Source: Pirellula staleyi DSM 6068
Lineage (GTDB): Bacteria; Planctomycetota; Planctomycetia; Pirellulales; Pirellulaceae
Length of the DNA stretch: 64,000 bases
Direction of reading: 5' to 3'
NCBI GenBank assembly: GCA_945875845.1
Contig: CAMCMB010000014.1
Span: 44,445-108,444, forward strand
Part shown: in pieces, positions 55,999 through 63,357 of the stretch
Layout of the letters: each line of letters begins with the position of its first letter
Numbering within the stretch: the first letter of the stretch is position 1
Program-made: the position numbers and the translations under genes
The notes under the pieces: generated by a model
Told to the model about the DNA's origin: nothing
What the model saw: only the letters and a program-made list of their open reading frames with translations
The model's database searches: none

Positions 55999-56586
55999 AT
56001 GAACGAAGAAGCTGACGAGTTACTTAAGCTTGAAATTGCCTTGCGAGAGGTAAGTATTCGGCTGAGAGAATTCACAAACCGAATATCATTTGTGAATGAT
56101 GACTACGCTGATATTCTAAAACTGGCGAGCCAAATTGCAGCAATCCAAAAGAGCCAAAATTTACCTATCTTGTTGCAATGCGAAACACGCAAAGCACCAA
56201 GCAAATACATGGTGCAAATGAATGGCAGGATTGGCTATCCGGAAAATCTACTGGTTGTACGCGCGTTCGATCCTGAAAATCCCGCATTGGGGATTCTAAC
56301 CGCATTGCCAACAGCTGGTTGGTTGGCTGATGGTAGTGAAGTTTCACAAATACCGTCCAGAACCCTAGAGTTGCTTGCGCGCTCAATTCGGTACGTCTCA
56401 ACAAAACGTGAAGGAACGCCAACGTACACGAATCCGCTTCCGAAAGGCGATGTTATGAAACTCTACGGCATACGTGAAACGACTTTCAAGAAGTGGTTGA
56501 AGTCGGGAAAGATACCACATATCGACAACGAGAAGCGAACAATCCGACTAGAGCTGTCGGAATACAAACGCCTAACCGGCGCCTAA
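55999..56586 (+). CDS. Element-encoded DNA-binding protein with excisionase-like HTH
   Basis: A 195-aa protein from the ATG at 55999 (MNEEADELLKLEIALREVSI). The N-terminal half is helical, possibly coiled. The C-terminal ~50 residues (GDVMKLYGIRETTFKKWLKS, GKIPHIDNEKRTIRLELSEY) are an excisionase/MerR-type winged HTH. Next to the integrase, it is a candidate directionality factor or regulator. An ATG at 55933 is possible but adds residues from a GC-rich repeat-like stretch. Confidence 0.65.
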   Translation: MNEEADELLKLEIALREVSIRLREFTNRISFVNDDYADILKLASQIAAIQKSQNLPILLQCETRKAPSKYMVQMNGRIGYPENLLVVRAFDPENPALGILTALPTAGWLADGSEVSQIPSRTLELLARSIRYVSTKREGTPTYTNPLPKGDVMKLYGIRETTFKKWLKSGKIPHIDNEKRTIRLELSEYKRLTGA

Positions 56587-56703
56587 CCGTCTTTATCCGG
56601 CGCTATCCGGCGCTCGCCCAGTTTGCCAATTCCATGGCGATGCAAGTCTTGTAATTATCTGTTCAGTCTTATTTTGTTTCGCAACGAACAAGGAACTGCA
56701 CAG

Positions 56704-57003
56704 ATGTTACAAAACGAAAGCCTATTCTCATTAGTCGATGCTGTTGAGAAAGCGACTGGACGGCGCCCGCACCTATCTACAGTCCTGCGATGGTGCACCA
56801 AGCCTAAGATGGGGATCCGATTGGAGTCAGTCGTCTTAGGCGGTCGCAGGCTGACTAGTCCAATTGCCGTCCTGAGATATATGTCTGCCGTGACTGAAGC
56901 TAAAGACGGTCCTTCTTCGTTCGCAACTGCGACACCTCGGCAAGCAACTCTTGCTGCTGAGCGATCCGCCAAAAAACTGCGAGAGCGACTCGCAAAGAAC
57001 TAA
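56704..57003 (+). CDS. DUF1580 protein
   Basis: A 99-aa protein (MLQNESLFSLVDAVEKATGR, HLSTVLRWCTKPKMGIRLES, VVLGGRRLTSPIAVLRYM), matching DUF1580, a small planctomycete family with an HTH-like N-terminus often encoded on mobile regions. It may bind DNA. It is followed after 88 bases by a small gene that overlaps the topoisomerase-like gene. Confidence 0.82.
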   Translation: MLQNESLFSLVDAVEKATGRRPHLSTVLRWCTKPKMGIRLESVVLGGRRLTSPIAVLRYMSAVTEAKDGPSSFATATPRQATLAAERSAKKLRERLAKN

Positions 57004-57091
57004 ACGCAAACACCCTTGACGGCTAAACCAAGGGTGAATGCAAGGTTTTCTAGCAGTGTATGAAACTGCATTTTTAACAGAAGGTACTTCA

Positions 57092-57322
57092 ATGATAACC
57101 TCAAACGCGAAATCGGGCAAATCAGCCTATCGGATTTTACCGACTCTTGGCCGTCGACCAGCTCCCAACGAGCCCGGCACGATGCGCCAACTCCTTGCGA
57201 TCCAAATCTACTTGGACGCTCAGCAAGAAGAGCGACGCACAGGGACCGCAGCGGCGCGACTCTGGACCGTTTGCCAATACTTGGAGACCGATTGTCCAAC
57301 CAGTAACGAGTTGGGCGAATGA
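57092..57322 (+). CDS. Small protein coupled to the topoisomerase-like gene
   Basis: A 76-aa soluble protein (MITSNAKSGKSAYRILPTLG, RRPAPNEPGTMRQLLAIQIY, LDAQQEERRTGTAAARLW). Its TGA shares bases with the ATG of the next gene (ATGA at 57319). No family recognised. Tight coupling suggests a partner of the 847-aa protein. Confidence 0.6.
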   Translation: MITSNAKSGKSAYRILPTLGRRPAPNEPGTMRQLLAIQIYLDAQQEERRTGTAAARLWTVCQYLETDCPTSNELGE

Positions 57323-59862
57323 GCCGCGAAGCCTTCACATTAAATCGCCAACTGGAGTTCTTCACGGAATCGGAATTGGCTAAGCAGTTAGGACATCAAC
57401 GGCATTGGTGGCAAGCCGTCCTCGTTGCGGAGTTGATCGACAACGCATTGGACCATTGCGAAGAATTTGGAATCCTGCCGAACATATCGGTAATTGTTCG
57501 AAGTGACTCGATTTCAATAACGGACAACGGGCGGGGGATTCCTGCGGAGGTGGTCGCCAATATGGTCGATTTCGAATCACGGACATCCTCCAGGCTTAAC
57601 TACGCTTGCCCCACACGCGGTGCGCAAGGTAACGCGGCAAAATGTCTATTCGCCCTGCCGTACGTTATCAACGGATCACGCGGGAGTGTTGAAATAGACG
57701 CGGCAGGCGTATGTCACAAGATCGTCGCAACGATGGACACGATCGCCAGAACGCCAGTGATTGAGCACACGACCGAGACCGGAAAAGTACAAATCGGTAC
57801 TTCCATCAAGGTCGACTTACCATGCACAATGGACGATCTCGGGATTGATCGAATTGTATCTTTGATCGGTGAGTACGCTCTTTTCAACAAGCATGCCAAC
57901 TTTCATTTAGACCAGTTTGGCGAATGCTTTGACTGGAAACGGTCATCGGACACGATCAGCAAATGGACGGCTAAAAATCCAGATCCGGCGCATTGGCACG
58001 ACCTGGAATCTTTCAAAAACCTGATGGCAGCCTGCATCCAACTGGACCGGCAACGCGGTGAGTCTCGTACAGTCCGAGAATTTATCCGCCAGTTTGCCGG
58101 TCTGAAGCGATCCGACACGATCGCAATCGTTCTTAACGATACTGGGTTGGCGAGGTGCGACCTGTCGAGTTTTGTTTCGACCGATGGCGTTGATCACGTT
58201 AGGGCGGAAGCATTACTTTACGCGATGCAGCACGCGACCGAGGCACCCAAACCGATCAAGCTTGGGGTGATTGGTCGAGAGCATATACAAGCCGCATTCG
58301 GTGGCGCAGTAGAATACAAGCGGATTCAAGGTACATGCCAAAGGGGACTGCCTTTCATTGTCGAAACTGCATTCTGTGAATCCGATGGCGAAGGGCTTCA
58401 ACTTTCGACTGGAGTAAACTTTTCCGTCGATGTTCGGTCGCCAGCACATGACAACATTGATCGACTCCTATCTGAGTTGCGCGTCGACGAAGATTCGTTC
58501 ACAAAGGTGTTGCTGCACATAACGACTCCGCGAGTTCAATACTCTAATCGCGGCAAGACTGAAATCGAAACTTGCTCTCTGATTGACGACGCTGTTGAGC
58601 AAGCTTTGAAGTCGGTGACTAAATCCTACACGGCAAGGATGAAAGCGCAAGATCGCGACGCCAGTCAACGAGAAAAGCAGGCTTTGAAGTCTGATCGACT
58701 TGGCAAGATCAGTTTAAAAGAGGCGGTATTCCGTGTCCTTGAAGAATCCATTGAGGGTGCATCTGCGCAAGGAAAAACCAAGTTTGATGCGCGTAGTCAT
58801 TTCTACCGTGTTCGTCCAATGGTGCAGCAATATACGAGCGCTGAACTGACACAAAAGTATTTAGATAATGTTATCGATGATTGGGAAATGATTCACGGAA
58901 TTATTGACATGCGAACGCGGGACCCTCGCGGATTCCTGTTAGAACCGCACACAGGTAAACAGATCCCGCTTGGTACTACGCAGGTTGAAGAATACGAGAT
59001 CCCATGGCACTTATACCACACAGTCATCTACGTGGAAAAAAAAGGGCTGTTGCCATTATTTCAATTCGGCGAGATCGGTGAGAAGTACGACGCGGCGATC
59101 ATTTGCGCGGAAGGTTGTGCGGTTCGAGCTGCTCAAACCTTCATGGATACAGCGGCCAACGGCCGTTCGATGAAGATCTTCGTCTTTCACGATGCAGATC
59201 CCGCAGGCTATGGAATCGCCAAAGCAATTGGCGCAAACTCAGGTGCTCATAAGTTCGATTTTGAGATCATCGACGCGGGTTTGCATCTTGAGGAAGCACT
59301 TCAGATGGGATTGGAGACCGAGACTTTCACTCGAAATAAATCACTGCAAAAGAACATCACTTTCACAAAAAAGGAACTTGAGTTGTTTACCGGAGAGCAA
59401 CGTCGTTGCACTCGCAAAAACGGCAAATCAGGCTGGCAGTGGGTTGGATGCCAGCGAGTCGAATTAAACGCATTGTCAGCATATCCAGAGCGGTTTGTCG
59501 ACTGGGTGGAATCGAAACTCAAGAAGCATGGAGCTGCGAAGAAGCTAGTGCCGGCGAGCAAGGTTCTCCAGTCCCAAGTTGAAGCCGTTTATCGCAATGA
59601 ACGGTTACATCGAATACGCGAAGCGGTGATGAGCAGGCTAGACGTTTCTGCGATCGTCGACCAAATCGATAACGCCATACCGTCGCCGAAATTCATTGGA
59701 GTCTCGGACTCACTTAAAAAATGGGCGCGACTTTTGAAGCCAGAGACATGGACGTCGGTTTGCAGCTCTATTTCATTCGAAAAACTGAACGACCAAGACA
59801 CTCTGATTCAAATAGCTGTTGAGGAAATTCTGTCGCAGCGACAAGGAGGCGGGAATGCGTAA
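57319..59862 (+). CDS. Single-chain type IIB topoisomerase-like protein (Topo VIII-like: GHKL + Toprim)
   Basis: An 847-aa protein joining parts that in Topo VI are two subunits. The B-like half begins with a GHKL ATPase: ELIDNALDHCEE at 38-49 (Glu38, Asn42), DNGRGIP at 69-75 and RGAQGNAAKC at 100-109. A transducer-like segment includes RVQYSNRGKTEI near 405-416, with Lys413 at the switch-lysine place. The A-like half has ARSHFYRVRP at 491-500, where Tyr496 is the candidate DNA-cleaving residue, and a Toprim domain with Glu573 (YVEKKG), AIICAEGCAVRAAQTFM at 593-609 and Asp625/Asp627 (HDADPAG). The order matches Topo VIII, known from free and integrated plasmids. The next gene starts eight bases before its end. 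Activity is inferred. Confidence 0.75.
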   Translation: MSREAFTLNRQLEFFTESELAKQLGHQRHWWQAVLVAELIDNALDHCEEFGILPNISVIVRSDSISITDNGRGIPAEVVANMVDFESRTSSRLNYACPTRGAQGNAAKCLFALPYVINGSRGSVEIDAAGVCHKIVATMDTIARTPVIEHTTETGKVQIGTSIKVDLPCTMDDLGIDRIVSLIGEYALFNKHANFHLDQFGECFDWKRSSDTISKWTAKNPDPAHWHDLESFKNLMAACIQLDRQRGESRTVREFIRQFAGLKRSDTIAIVLNDTGLARCDLSSFVSTDGVDHVRAEALLYAMQHATEAPKPIKLGVIGREHIQAAFGGAVEYKRIQGTCQRGLPFIVETAFCESDGEGLQLSTGVNFSVDVRSPAHDNIDRLLSELRVDEDSFTKVLLHITTPRVQYSNRGKTEIETCSLIDDAVEQALKSVTKSYTARMKAQDRDASQREKQALKSDRLGKISLKEAVFRVLEESIEGASAQGKTKFDARSHFYRVRPMVQQYTSAELTQKYLDNVIDDWEMIHGIIDMRTRDPRGFLLEPHTGKQIPLGTTQVEEYEIPWHLYHTVIYVEKKGLLPLFQFGEIGEKYDAAIICAEGCAVRAAQTFMDTAANGRSMKIFVFHDADPAGYGIAKAIGANSGAHKFDFEIIDAGLHLEEALQMGLETETFTRNKSLQKNITFTKKELELFTGEQRRCTRKNGKSGWQWVGCQRVELNALSAYPERFVDWVESKLKKHGAAKKLVPASKVLQSQVEAVYRNERLHRIREAVMSRLDVSAIVDQIDNAIPSPKFIGVSDSLKKWARLLKPETWTSVCSSISFEKLNDQDTLIQIAVEEILSQRQGGGNA

Positions 59863-61084
59863 CAAATTCTACGCAATTGTGCCTCTTGGATATCAGCCAG
59901 CAGGACCGTTTCGGGACCAGTTAGCAAGGCTAGCTCACAGGTTACTGTTGCTGACTTCAATAACAACGGAACGTCGCGAGCGAGGGCACTACATACCCAT
60001 GTACGATGACACTTGGCGCTCGCTCTTCGGTGGTAAGTCGTCAGAAGTAAAGAAAGCGGCAATTGCTTCGGGATTGATCGAGAGAAACGGTAGGTACTCA
60101 GTGGGAAATTTTCCGCAAAGCTATCGTTTGACCCGCCAATATCGCAGCGGACGATTCGACGCGATCGAATTGACACGGAAGCCAAGACAGAAGAAACGTC
60201 TGCTTTGCGATCGCGACAGACTAGATGAAGTTGGACGCCGTCTCACCGATCGATTCGGTGACTTTGCATTACCATCGACATTGACGCCGTTGAATCCGTG
60301 GGACTGCTTTGCGTTGAATCGCTTGATCGCTAGGGATTACTACTCAATGCGCTGTGATTTCGGACGGTTTCATTCGAATTACACTTCCATACCCAAGCAG
60401 TTTCGAAAATTGTTGTCGTTAAAAACAGGTGAAACACTTGCATCAATTGACATCAGCAACGTCCAGCCACTCCTCCTAGGTATGGTAACCAAGCGACACA
60501 CACAAACCAGCCTAGGCGGACGCATACCAATATGTCACACATTAAATGAGTATTTGAGGCTTTGCGAAGCTGGTCATATTTACGAATTCTGTTTGGATTG
60601 CTTCCGGAATTGCGAAGTTCATCCATACTGGATTCCGCTTCCTTCCGGGAAAAAGTTTCTCTGCGAGCCAGCAAAATGGGACCGTAAGAAGGTCAAGCAA
60701 GCATTTGTGATTTGCCTCTTCGATCGAGTTGAGGCGACCAAATCAAATCCCATTTTCCGAGTATTGAGTAAACACTTTCCTGAAGTTGCAAACTTCGTCA
60801 TCTATGCCAAGCGAGACAAATACCAAACGCTCGCAAGGCAATGCCAGCGGATGGAGTCACAATTGATGATTGATGGCGTCGCAGCGTCGTTCATGGCGCG
60901 ACACCCTGACTCACCGATCCTGACGATTCACGATGAAATCATTGTCCCCGAATCACTGGTTGATTCATCGACAAACATCATCACGAATCGGTTCCAACTT
61001 GCTGGTGTAACACCTAGCTTGAAGATCGAGCAGGCAAAACCAGACAAGTCGGGTTTTACGAACCCAGAGAGAATCGAACGATGA
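59855..61084 (+). CDS. Minimal family-A DNA polymerase-like protein
   Basis: A 409-aa protein; the ATG at 59855 follows AAGGAGG and overlaps the upstream stop. The first ~95 residues are helical with a possible winged helix. From about 165 the order of family-A polymerase palm motifs can be read: GRFHSNYTSIPKQFRKLL at 170-187 (the pre-A segment), motif A ASIDISNVQPLLLG with Asp199, a motif-B-like basic helix DRKKVKQAFVICLFDR at 276-291, ESQLMIDGVA near 335, and motif C ILTIHDEIIVP at 355-365 with Asp360-Glu361. There are no exonuclease domains and the fingers are short. It may be a replication polymerase of the element; another nucleotidyl-transfer role is possible. Confidence 0.65.
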   Translation: MRNKFYAIVPLGYQPAGPFRDQLARLAHRLLLLTSITTERRERGHYIPMYDDTWRSLFGGKSSEVKKAAIASGLIERNGRYSVGNFPQSYRLTRQYRSGRFDAIELTRKPRQKKRLLCDRDRLDEVGRRLTDRFGDFALPSTLTPLNPWDCFALNRLIARDYYSMRCDFGRFHSNYTSIPKQFRKLLSLKTGETLASIDISNVQPLLLGMVTKRHTQTSLGGRIPICHTLNEYLRLCEAGHIYEFCLDCFRNCEVHPYWIPLPSGKKFLCEPAKWDRKKVKQAFVICLFDRVEATKSNPIFRVLSKHFPEVANFVIYAKRDKYQTLARQCQRMESQLMIDGVAASFMARHPDSPILTIHDEIIVPESLVDSSTNIITNRFQLAGVTPSLKIEQAKPDKSGFTNPERIER

Positions 61085-61251
61085 CAAAGCGAAAAAAAAC
61101 AAAACAACGCGATACTATTCGGTGCGGTAGTTACAACGAAAAAACGAATTTAAACATCGAGCACATGGGCGAATGTGTTTCGCTTCGGATACTGTATCAA
61201 CGCTTCGGCTTCAACTCAAGCTCGAAGTATTTTGCCAGCTTGTCGGCGTAA
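61081..61251 (+). CDS. Possible 56-aa basic protein after the polymerase-like gene
   Basis: An ATG sharing bases with the polymerase-like stop (ATGA) opens a 56-codon frame, very basic at first (MTKRKKTKQRDTIRC). The last 55 bases overlap the convergent repressor gene. Coupling argues for it, the low complexity and antisense overlap against. Confidence 0.25.
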   Translation: MTKRKKTKQRDTIRCGSYNEKTNLNIEHMGECVSLRILYQRFGFNSSSKYFASLSA

Positions 61252-61394
61252 TCCAGACTTATAGAGCGCTCACCAGCCACGAATCTAGAGAGCGCGGACT
61301 GGGGGACGCCTGTGGCTTGGCTAATGGCATACCGCGATGCGTCACTGCGTTCAATCGCTTTGCGGAGCGTTGCTTCAAGCTTGTTCGTCGTCAT
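61197..61394 (-). CDS. Cro/CI-type HTH regulator
   Basis: A 65-aa XRE-family protein: LRKAIERSDASRYAISQATG, VPQSALSRFVAGERSISLDY, ADKLAKYFELEL is a complete five-helix HTH with almost nothing else. It probably represses genes of the element. Its start overlaps the end of the 61-aa gene by 20 bases, and that gene overlaps the serine recombinase, so all three form one operon read from 62195. Confidence 0.88.
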   Translation of the reverse strand: MTTNKLEATLRKAIERSDASRYAISQATGVPQSALSRFVAGERSISLDYADKLAKYFELELKPKR

Positions 61395-61560
61395 CGCTGC
61401 GTGCTTTGAGGTAGTCCTCTAGTGTCTGCTTGCCAATTGGTAGGTTGGGCTTGCCGTCTTGCGTGCATGCCCTACCGAGTCTTTCGAGTAGTTCATCGGT
61501 CGACAGCTCGCTTAACAAGCTTTCCGGTTCAAAAGGTTCTTGATCGTCATGTGGTTCCAA
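61375..61560 (-). CDS. Small acidic protein between recombinase and repressor
   Basis: A 61-aa acidic protein (MEPHDDQEPFEPESLLSELS, TDELLERLGRACTQDGKPNL) of unknown family. It overlaps the serine recombinase by 49 bases and the repressor by 20. Candidate accessory factor of either neighbour. Confidence 0.55.
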   Translation of the reverse strand: MEPHDDQEPFEPESLLSELSTDELLERLGRACTQDGKPNLPIGKQTLEDYLKARSDDDEQA

Positions 61561-62195
61561 CAGTTTTTGCCTTTCTTAGTCAGGTATCCCCTCGCCGTGA
61601 GCTCGCGAGCAATTTCTCGGAGACTCATTCCTCTTGAGTTTAACTCCTTGACGAGCTCGATTGCAGCCTGTTCAATCGGATTCTTCACTAAGACAATGCC
61701 ATTGCTGGCTAAATCGTACCCATAAGGCACAGTCCCGACTCGTTCCGATTTCGATTTCTTGTGAGCCATCGCGAATTTAGTTCGCTCGGAGATTTGATCT
61801 TTTTCAAATTCAGCCATCACAGCCAACATTCTGAAGACCATCTTTCCCGCTGCACTGGTTGTGTCGATTTTTTCCGAGAGTGAAACCAAGTCCGCACCAG
61901 CCTTGTCCAGCTTTTCGCCAATGAGAATCGTATCCTTTGTCGATCGCGCTAGCCGACTCAACGAATATACAACCAAGACCGCCCGATGCTTGCAGGCTTT
62001 TTCGATTGCTGCTTGCAATCCAGGTCGATTGTCAGCCCTTCCACCACTTATGCCAGCATCCGAATAGATTTGAAGCAATTCGCTATCGTTAACGATGCAC
62101 CAAGCCTCGATCTTGGCTCGCTGTGCTGCCAAGGAGACTCCTTCGTTTGCTTGGTCTTCTGTAGAAACTCGAACGTATGCAACTGTCTTGGTCAT
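61512..62195 (-). CDS. Serine recombinase (resolvase/invertase family)
   Basis: A 227-aa recombinase. The catalytic domain starts TKTVAYVRVSTEDQ with nucleophile Ser11, followed by YSDAGISGGRADNRPGLQAA, LVVYSLSRLARSTKDTILIG and AAGKMVFRMLAVMAEFEKDQ, ISERT (Arg residues of the active site). The C-terminal ~70 residues are a short recombinase/HTH domain (GMSLREIARELTARGYLTKK). It is shorter than large serine integrases. It could resolve multimers, invert a segment or move a nested module. Upstream lie palindromes at 62231-62267. Confidence 0.93.
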   Translation of the reverse strand: MTKTVAYVRVSTEDQANEGVSLAAQRAKIEAWCIVNDSELLQIYSDAGISGGRADNRPGLQAAIEKACKHRAVLVVYSLSRLARSTKDTILIGEKLDKAGADLVSLSEKIDTTSAAGKMVFRMLAVMAEFEKDQISERTKFAMAHKKSKSERVGTVPYGYDLASNGIVLVKNPIEQAAIELVKELNSRGMSLREIARELTARGYLTKKGKNCWNHMTIKNLLNRKAC

Positions 62196-62230
62196 TTCGA
62201 TCGCTCCGTATTGCCTGCCTACTTATCACC

Positions 62231-62267
62231 TGTCAAGTATTATCGTCGATACTTGCCATGTGGCAAG
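62231..62267 (-). promoter_or_regulatory. Promoter/operator or res-like site before the serine recombinase
   Basis: Two adjoining inverted repeats: CAAGTAT/ATACTTG (62234-62240 and 62249-62255) and CTTGCCA/TGGCAAG (62252-62267, two-base loop). On the minus strand TTGACA at 62236-62231 is a perfect -35 box, with CAATAC 17 bases on as a weak -10. The overlap of box and palindrome fits autoregulation; a recombination site is the alternative. Confidence 0.45.
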
Positions 62268-62307
62268 CAGTAAAGCAATCCCTAGAAGCGGAATTTGGGG
62301 GAAAGTG

Positions 62308-62331
62308 TAAATAACCGAGCGGTTGTTTACA
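62308..62331. promoter_or_regulatory. Near-perfect 24-bp palindrome
   Basis: Half-sites GTAAATAACCG and CGGTTGTTTAC around AG, with one mismatched pair. It lies in the spacer between the divergent recombinase operon and the small-ORF chain, a likely place for a repressor such as the Cro/CI protein to bind. Confidence 0.55.
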
Positions 62332-62473
62332 AAAAAGGAGCTAGAGCATAGGCATGGAGGAGCCTTGAACAGCGCGTGGAATGACCTCGACGCCATGCCG
62401 CTCGCCTTGTCGTATTCGAGCGAAATAGAGTCCACAAAATCGCGTCTGACGCTTCCGCAAAGCGAGGTGCGAA

Positions 62474-62758
62474 ATGAGCCGCACCCCACCAACGTGACGC
62501 GACTACGAGCGTACCATCAAGGCAATTGTCCAAAGTCGGCGAGAAGTCCAAAAGCTGATTGATGCCGCTCGATCGGACGAACATTTCAGCGGGGCGTTGG
62601 TGTCGGTGAGTGTCCCTGGAGAAGACAATGTGTCAGTTGGCCAGGAAACGAACCATACCCTGCCACCCTTGCAACTGGAGTCCCACGTACGTACGATCGG
62701 GACGGACGAGCAAAAAAAATTGCGGTGGCGGGGCTATACTCTGAGGATGAATGCATGA
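62474..62758 (+). pseudogene. Small gene interrupted by one in-frame TGA
   Basis: The frame opens MSRTPPT, meets TGA at 62495-62497, and then stays open for 86 codons of protein-like sequence (RDYERTIKAIVQSRREVQKL, IDAARSDEHFSGALVSVSV) to a TGA at 62756. That stop overlaps the next ATG (ATGA), as expected of a working operon. Either the TGA is a recent nonsense mutation (for example from CGA) or translation starts downstream at an alternative codon such as TTG or GTG near 62605. No family is recognised. Confidence 0.45.
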
Positions 62759-63108
62759 GGATCAAAGGAAGTCGGAACACGCTAATACGAGTCGATTACG
62801 ACAAGATAGGACGTATGGCGGGCGTAGCAGGAGACACCGCCAAGCAGTACGCTCATCGAGGTAAGTACGACTCGCATAGCCTGGATAGCGTCTTACGATG
62901 GGTTAACGGTCGCCGAGCCGCAAAGGGGCTGCCCATGATCGGATTGCCCTCTGTGAACGCTACCGATGCCGAGAATTGTTCTGACGGCAGCTCAAACATG
63001 AGTCCTACGCCTGCACCGCCTCCGCTGGATTTGTCGGGTCTTTACGATCCGCTGCTCGGGGGTTATCGCGTTGATGGGGGAATGCGCGGTATGGCGTCTC
63101 GGAGGTAA
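62755..63108 (+). CDS. Small element protein with HTH-like start
   Basis: A 117-aa protein from the ATG at 62755 (MRIKGSRNTLIRVDYDKIGR). Residues 10-60 (MAGVAGDTAKQYAHRGKYDS, HSLDSVLRWVNGRRAAKG) look like an HTH that recognises DNA; the rest is Pro/Gly-rich. The coupled overlap with the frame before it favours this start over the ATG at 62725. Unknown family. Confidence 0.6.
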   Translation: MRIKGSRNTLIRVDYDKIGRMAGVAGDTAKQYAHRGKYDSHSLDSVLRWVNGRRAAKGLPMIGLPSVNATDAENCSDGSSNMSPTPAPPPLDLSGLYDPLLGGYRVDGGMRGMASRR

Positions 63109-63110
63109 AC

Positions 63111-63278
63111 GTGACGCGCTACCCGGTAGTCGATGCTTGGGGTACGTGTCGGAGGGCGGAGCAAGGTTGGAACAGCGTCCATATTCCGTATGCCGCGCAT
63201 TGCCGACTCGGGTCAATAAACGGAAGCCTTGCCCCATGCAACATCGAGCAATGCAGAGGTGACTTCCGTGCAGGATAG
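63111..63278 (+). CDS. Possible 55-aa protein with GTG start
   Basis: GGAGG ends five bases before a GTG that opens 55 codons (VTRYPVVDAWGTCRRAEQGW, NSVHIPYAAHCRLG). The ribosome site is strong and overlaps the preceding stop, but the composition is only moderately protein-like. Confidence 0.4.
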   Translation: MTRYPVVDAWGTCRRAEQGWNSVHIPYAAHCRLGSINGSLAPCNIEQCRGDFRAG

Positions 63279-63357
63279 CGAGCAGGCTGAGATCCGCCGT
63301 GAGATCCAGTCGATCGCGGAAGTCAGGCGTATTCTGGCGGAGATGTTGGAAGGATAA
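63268..63357 (+). CDS. Possible 29-aa helical micropeptide with GTG start
   Basis: AGAGGTGA precedes a GTG by five bases; the frame reads VQDSEQAEIRREIQSIAEVR and ends LAEMLEG, a regular amphipathic helix. It overlaps the end of the 63111 frame by 11 bases. The spacing and composition argue for translation. Confidence 0.4.
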   Translation: MQDSEQAEIRREIQSIAEVRRILAEMLEG

